Assembly: GCA_964516805.1 (NCBI GenBank)
Contig: CAZEXI010000072.1
Span: 1-7,989 of the forward strand
Source: CAYSTL01 sp964516805
GTDB taxonomy: Archaea; Thermoplasmatota; Thermoplasmata; Halarchaeoplasmatales; Halarchaeoplasmataceae
Direction of reading: 5' to 3'
Length of the DNA: 7,989 bases
The notes below the pieces were generated by a model. The model had not been told where the DNA came from, ran no database searches, and saw only the letters and a program-made list of their open reading frames with translations. Below are positions 5,973-7,989 of this stretch, piece after piece. A program made the translations under genes and the position numbers. Each line of letters begins with the position of its first letter. Within the stretch, counting starts at the first letter, position 1.

Positions 5973-7058
5973 ATGTCCTATTCGTTCATATTTCATGGAA
6001 ATCTGCAGTATGCTGAGTTGTCGAAGAGTGAGATACCTGAGATCATAGAGAGGTCGTATGTGCCTACTATTGATTTTTTGCTGAAGAATGAAATCAAGTT
6101 CGCTTTGAACATAACTGGTTTTACTCTGCAGTACCTTCCTGATGAGCTTTTAGATAAGATAAAAGATGGTATAGGTAGAGGGTTGATCGAATTAACAGGT
6201 ACTTCGTATACACATGCGATCCTTCCGCTGTTGGAATTGGACAGAGTCGCTGAGCAGGTTAGGAAAGATAGAGAGAAGAAGGAAGAAGTGTTTGGTATAG
6301 AACCTAAGACATTTTGGCTGCCTGAATTGGCGTATGATCCAGTGATCCCAGGGATCTTGAAGGAAGAGGGTTACGATGAAGTGTACGTGGATGGAGAAGC
6401 TGTACTGTTTTCTAATGTTGAGAATACTGCGATGGAAGAGATAGAGCCCACAACACCTCACTTGTATAAAGCTCAGAGAGGTGAGGGTGTTCAGTTCATC
6501 AACTATTTGCTTGGATTGAGAGAGGCCAAGAAAGCTGTACGTGATGCATTTTCAGGTAAATTGACACTTGATGGTGTTGAGGATATCGTTGGTATACCTG
6601 TTTGGACCGCTGTTAACAATTCTGTGATGATGGCACTGGCTGATCTACCGTTCATCAGTGTGGGTAAGGTGGCTAAATGGCTGCGAGGTTTGGACGAACT
6701 GATGCTGTACGGCATGGATATAGAATTCATGGGATACCGAAAGTTAGGTGGTAATGAATTACGTTTGGAAAAGCTTGGTGATCTCATCTCTAAAGTTGAT
6801 GACGATATCGTGCTTCCCAGTGAATTAAAGATGAGTGACAGGAGGTCTTACTTAAGAACATCTAGTTGGACTCCAGACAAAAGTTTAGACATCTGGAGAG
6901 AGGATGAAGACAACCGAACATTGAACATGTTGTCCAGAGGTATGCAGGGAAAGAAAGCGTTCTTGGCAGAGAACAGCGATGCTCGAGGATGGGAACCCAT
7001 ACCTGAGAGGAAGTTGGACGCCTTTGAAGCTGTTTATGAGGAATGGAAGAAGGAGTAA
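5973..7058 (+). CDS. galA: GH57 family glycosidase, probable alpha-galactosidase (GalA type)
   Basis: A 361-residue cytoplasmic GH57 protein without a signal peptide. The family motifs are recognisable: FHGNLQY (His8) at the N-terminus, GTSYTHA (76-82), the nucleophile Glu118 in FWLPELAYDP, and the probable acid/base Asp249 in YGMDIEFMGYR. Length, motif wording and the conserved tail (YLRTSSWTPDKSL, then FLAENSDARGWEP) resemble the GH57 alpha-galactosidase of Pyrococcus furiosus (364 residues by my recollection), which also lies beside galactose genes, so I infer alpha-galactosidase over alpha-amylase. It would release galactose from raffinose- or melibiose-type sugars and feed GalK. It starts 5 nt after galK, with GAGG (5959-5962) ten bases upstream, so it is in the same operon. 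Moderately acidic (65 Asp/Glu against 45 Lys/Arg). Alternative: another alpha-glycan-active GH57 enzyme. Confidence 0.8.
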   Translation: MSYSFIFHGNLQYAELSKSEIPEIIERSYVPTIDFLLKNEIKFALNITGFTLQYLPDELLDKIKDGIGRGLIELTGTSYTHAILPLLELDRVAEQVRKDREKKEEVFGIEPKTFWLPELAYDPVIPGILKEEGYDEVYVDGEAVLFSNVENTAMEEIEPTTPHLYKAQRGEGVQFINYLLGLREAKKAVRDAFSGKLTLDGVEDIVGIPVWTAVNNSVMMALADLPFISVGKVAKWLRGLDELMLYGMDIEFMGYRKLGGNELRLEKLGDLISKVDDDIVLPSELKMSDRRSYLRTSSWTPDKSLDIWREDEDNRTLNMLSRGMQGKKAFLAENSDARGWEPIPERKLDAFEAVYEEWKKE

Positions 7059-7065
7059 TGTGTAC

Positions 7066-7080
7066 GTTTTGACTTATTTA
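7066..7080 (+). terminator. Possible T-rich terminator of the gal operon
   Basis: GTTTTGACTTATTTA begins 8 nt after the GH57 stop codon. Archaeal termination commonly occurs at T-rich tracts without a strong hairpin. The T runs here are short (four and three), so this is only a candidate. Confidence 0.22.
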
Positions 7081-7452
7081 TCGTAACTGATGTTATCGTT
7101 AAAAGCGGTTTTATCCTAATTTGCATGATGGTATATTGAGCAGATCGTCAATAAGTATATTAATGATGAACAAAGATAAGCAAACTTAACAAATACGAAC
7201 AGTCGATGTGACACTTAGTCAAGTTGGTCGTATTATAACTACCAGTTTGGATCGAACCGGTTACGGTGATGAGAATAGGACTGGTTGGATGAGCGGTTGG
7301 TATGTGTTTAATCATGAATGATTGCTTTTTGCTGATATTTATTAACGCGCAGAGACGTGGGTTTGAGTAGTTTTATTGGTTGAAATCTGGTCATCCTTGA
7401 GCGATGATGATAAAGCAGGTGATTTCCGATATGTGGGTATTTCATCGAAAAG

Positions 7453-7461
7453 TTTTATTAA
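7453..7461 (+). promoter_or_regulatory. TATA box for the vapBC operon
   Basis: TTTTATTAA has its centre about 37 nt upstream of the vapB ATG, which predicts a transcript start near 7483 and a leader of about 11 nt. A GTGAT element at 7485-7489, four bases before the ATG, could act as ribosome-binding site. Confidence 0.45.
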
Positions 7462-7472
7462 TTGGTATGAAA

Positions 7473-7491
7473 ATATCATATATTGTGATAT
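7473..7491. promoter_or_regulatory. Inverted repeat overlapping the vapBC transcript start, candidate VapB operator
   Basis: ATATCA (7473-7478) and TGATAT (7486-7491) form a perfect 6-bp inverted repeat with a 7-nt AT-rich spacer. It spans the predicted start of transcription, between the TATA box and the ATG. Autorepression by antitoxin binding to a palindrome at this position is the normal mode of control for vapBC operons. Binding is inferred only. Confidence 0.42.
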
Positions 7492-7493
7492 GA

Positions 7494-7736
7494 ATGATAA
7501 GATTGCAATCGAAGATAGGTGAAAGGGGTCAAGTTGTGATCCCAAAACCGATAAGGGAGATGTTCAACTTGAATTCTGGAGAGACCGTATCTTTTCGAGT
7601 AGAAGACGACAAGATAATTATCGAGTCGAAGGAAGGCGATGAGATCTTGGATGAATACTTGTCTGAGATAGAGAAAAAGAAAGAACCGGAAGAGATCGAT
7701 TGGGATAAAGAGTACTACTCACAATTCGGTGATTGA
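7494..7736 (+). CDS. vapB: VapB-type antitoxin, AbrB/SpoVT family DNA-binding protein
   Basis: An 80-residue protein with an N-terminal swapped-hairpin AbrB domain at about residues 5-45 (GERGQVVIPKPIREMFNL, then SGETVSFRVEDDKIIIE). The GQVVIPKPIRE core is the family hallmark. The acidic, aromatic C-terminal tail (ending DWDKEYYSQFGD) is the segment that normally wraps the PIN toxin and blocks its active site. The dimer would also bind the promoter palindrome just upstream. The vapC gene begins at or next to this stop codon, forming a two-gene operon. The ATG at 7494 is the only start that fits the AbrB domain N-terminus. Confidence 0.92.
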   Translation: MIRLQSKIGERGQVVIPKPIREMFNLNSGETVSFRVEDDKIIIESKEGDEILDEYLSEIEKKKEPEEIDWDKEYYSQFGD

Positions 7737-7737
7737 A

Positions 7738-7989
7738 TTGTACTATTTTGATAGCAATGTCTTCATCTTACCTGCCTTATACGTAGGAGATAAATCAGAG
7801 AATTCAGCTGATTGGTTGAGGAAGATGGTCAAAGGGAAGATCGAAGTGGCTACATCTGCCTTGACTCTAGATGAAGTAACTTGGATCATTTCTCGTGAGG
7901 CAAGTAGAGAAGAAGCTTTGGATGAAGTTGAGAAGATAGTAGAGTTACCGCATCTCAAAATATTAGATGTAAAATCTGAAGACATTGTA
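7738..7989 (+). CDS. vapC: VapC-type PIN-domain toxin ribonuclease (3' part beyond window)
   Basis: Only the first 84 codons are present; the frame is open to the right edge, and the family is usually about 130 residues. The start YYFDSNVFILPALY carries the first PIN aspartate (Asp5), and ALTLDEVTWII carries the second conserved acidic residue (Glu). The later catalytic aspartates lie beyond the window. PIN toxins are metal-dependent RNases neutralised by the cognate antitoxin. The TTG at 7738 is preferred because GGTGAT (7728-7733), which contains the end of vapB, lies four bases upstream, the usual distance for that ribosome-binding site. A GTG at 7729 would add three codons (M-I-E), overlap vapB by 8 nt and have no ribosome-binding site. 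Confidence 0.85.
   Translation, partial: MYYFDSNVFILPALYVGDKSENSADWLRKMVKGKIEVATSALTLDEVTWIISREASREEALDEVEKIVELPHLKILDVKSEDIV

Larger units (their letters stand above)
7059..7493. other. Intergenic stretch of about 435 nt without a convincing gene
   Basis: No recognisable gene or tRNA is visible between the GH57 gene and vapB. Just after the GH57 stop there is a T-rich run (7066-7080) that might end the operon transcript. A 7-bp direct repeat TTATCGT occurs at 7078-7084 and 7093-7099. The middle contains a 37-codon open frame (GTG 7208 to TGA 7319-7321) whose composition differs from the neighbouring acidic genes and which lacks a clear ribosome-binding site. The last 40 nt hold the vapB promoter. 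The stretch may be decayed DNA or contain an unannotated RNA. Confidence 0.6.

Noticed and set aside
7245..7265. tRNA-like T-arm on the minus strand (GGTTCGATCC)
   Set aside because: The flanking bases do not pair as a T-stem beyond one or two pairs, and no acceptor, D or anticodon arm can be built around it.
7266..7335. Possible C/D box guide RNA: GTGATGA at 7266-7272 and CTGA at 7332-7335
   Set aside because: No terminal stem forms and no well-spaced D'/C' pair is present. TGATGA and GATGA strings are common in this sequence by chance.
7743..7985. Minus-strand open frame opposite the VapC gene
   Set aside because: The plus strand shows a PIN domain start coupled to vapB. The minus-strand frame has no motif.
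1..7989. CRISPR array, insertion sequence ends or rRNA genes
   Set aside because: No spaced direct repeats, terminal inverted repeats with a transposase, or rRNA-like segments were seen on reading the window.

Overview
The window looks archaeal, most likely a low-GC euryarchaeon. TATA-like boxes (TTTTAAATA, ATATAAATA, TTTTATTAA) lie about 25-40 nt upstream of genes, some starts look leaderless, and ribosome-binding sites are of the GGTGAT / GGAGG type. The gene families also fit: minimal nucleotidyltransferase/HEPN and VapBC toxin-antitoxin pairs, and a short GH57 glycosidase of the Pyrococcus alpha-galactosidase type. GalT and GalK are strongly acidic, and GalK has about 78 Asp/Glu against 33 Lys/Arg. 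This suggests a salt-adapted cytoplasm. I cannot name the taxon from sequence alone.

Layout. The left edge (1-173) holds the end of an AbrB-type antitoxin gene that appears broken by a one-base frameshift. An intact MNT/HEPN toxin-antitoxin operon (225-1066) follows behind its own TATA box. An MFS transporter (1146-2486) converges on, and overlaps by a few bases, a GH1 beta-glycosidase on the minus strand (2483-3730). A short AT-rich divergent promoter region (about 3731-3846) separates the GH1 gene from a plus-strand operon: a 28-codon acidic small ORF (3847-3933), galT (3935-4903), galK (4903-5967) and a GH57 enzyme, probably an alpha-galactosidase (5973-7058). About 435 nt without a convincing gene follows. 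Then comes a VapB (AbrB) antitoxin with a palindrome in its promoter, and a VapC PIN toxin cut by the right edge.

How the genes fit together. The MFS protein would import a galactoside. GH1 could cleave beta-linked galactosides or glucosides, and GH57 alpha-linked galactosides. GalK phosphorylates the released galactose and GalT exchanges it onto UDP. The UDP-glucose 4-epimerase needed to complete the Leloir pathway is not in this window. The sugar island is bracketed by toxin-antitoxin genes on both sides, which is typical of accessory DNA. The GH1 protein is charge-neutral (about 61 acidic and 61 basic residues), unlike its acidic neighbours, and may have a different history.
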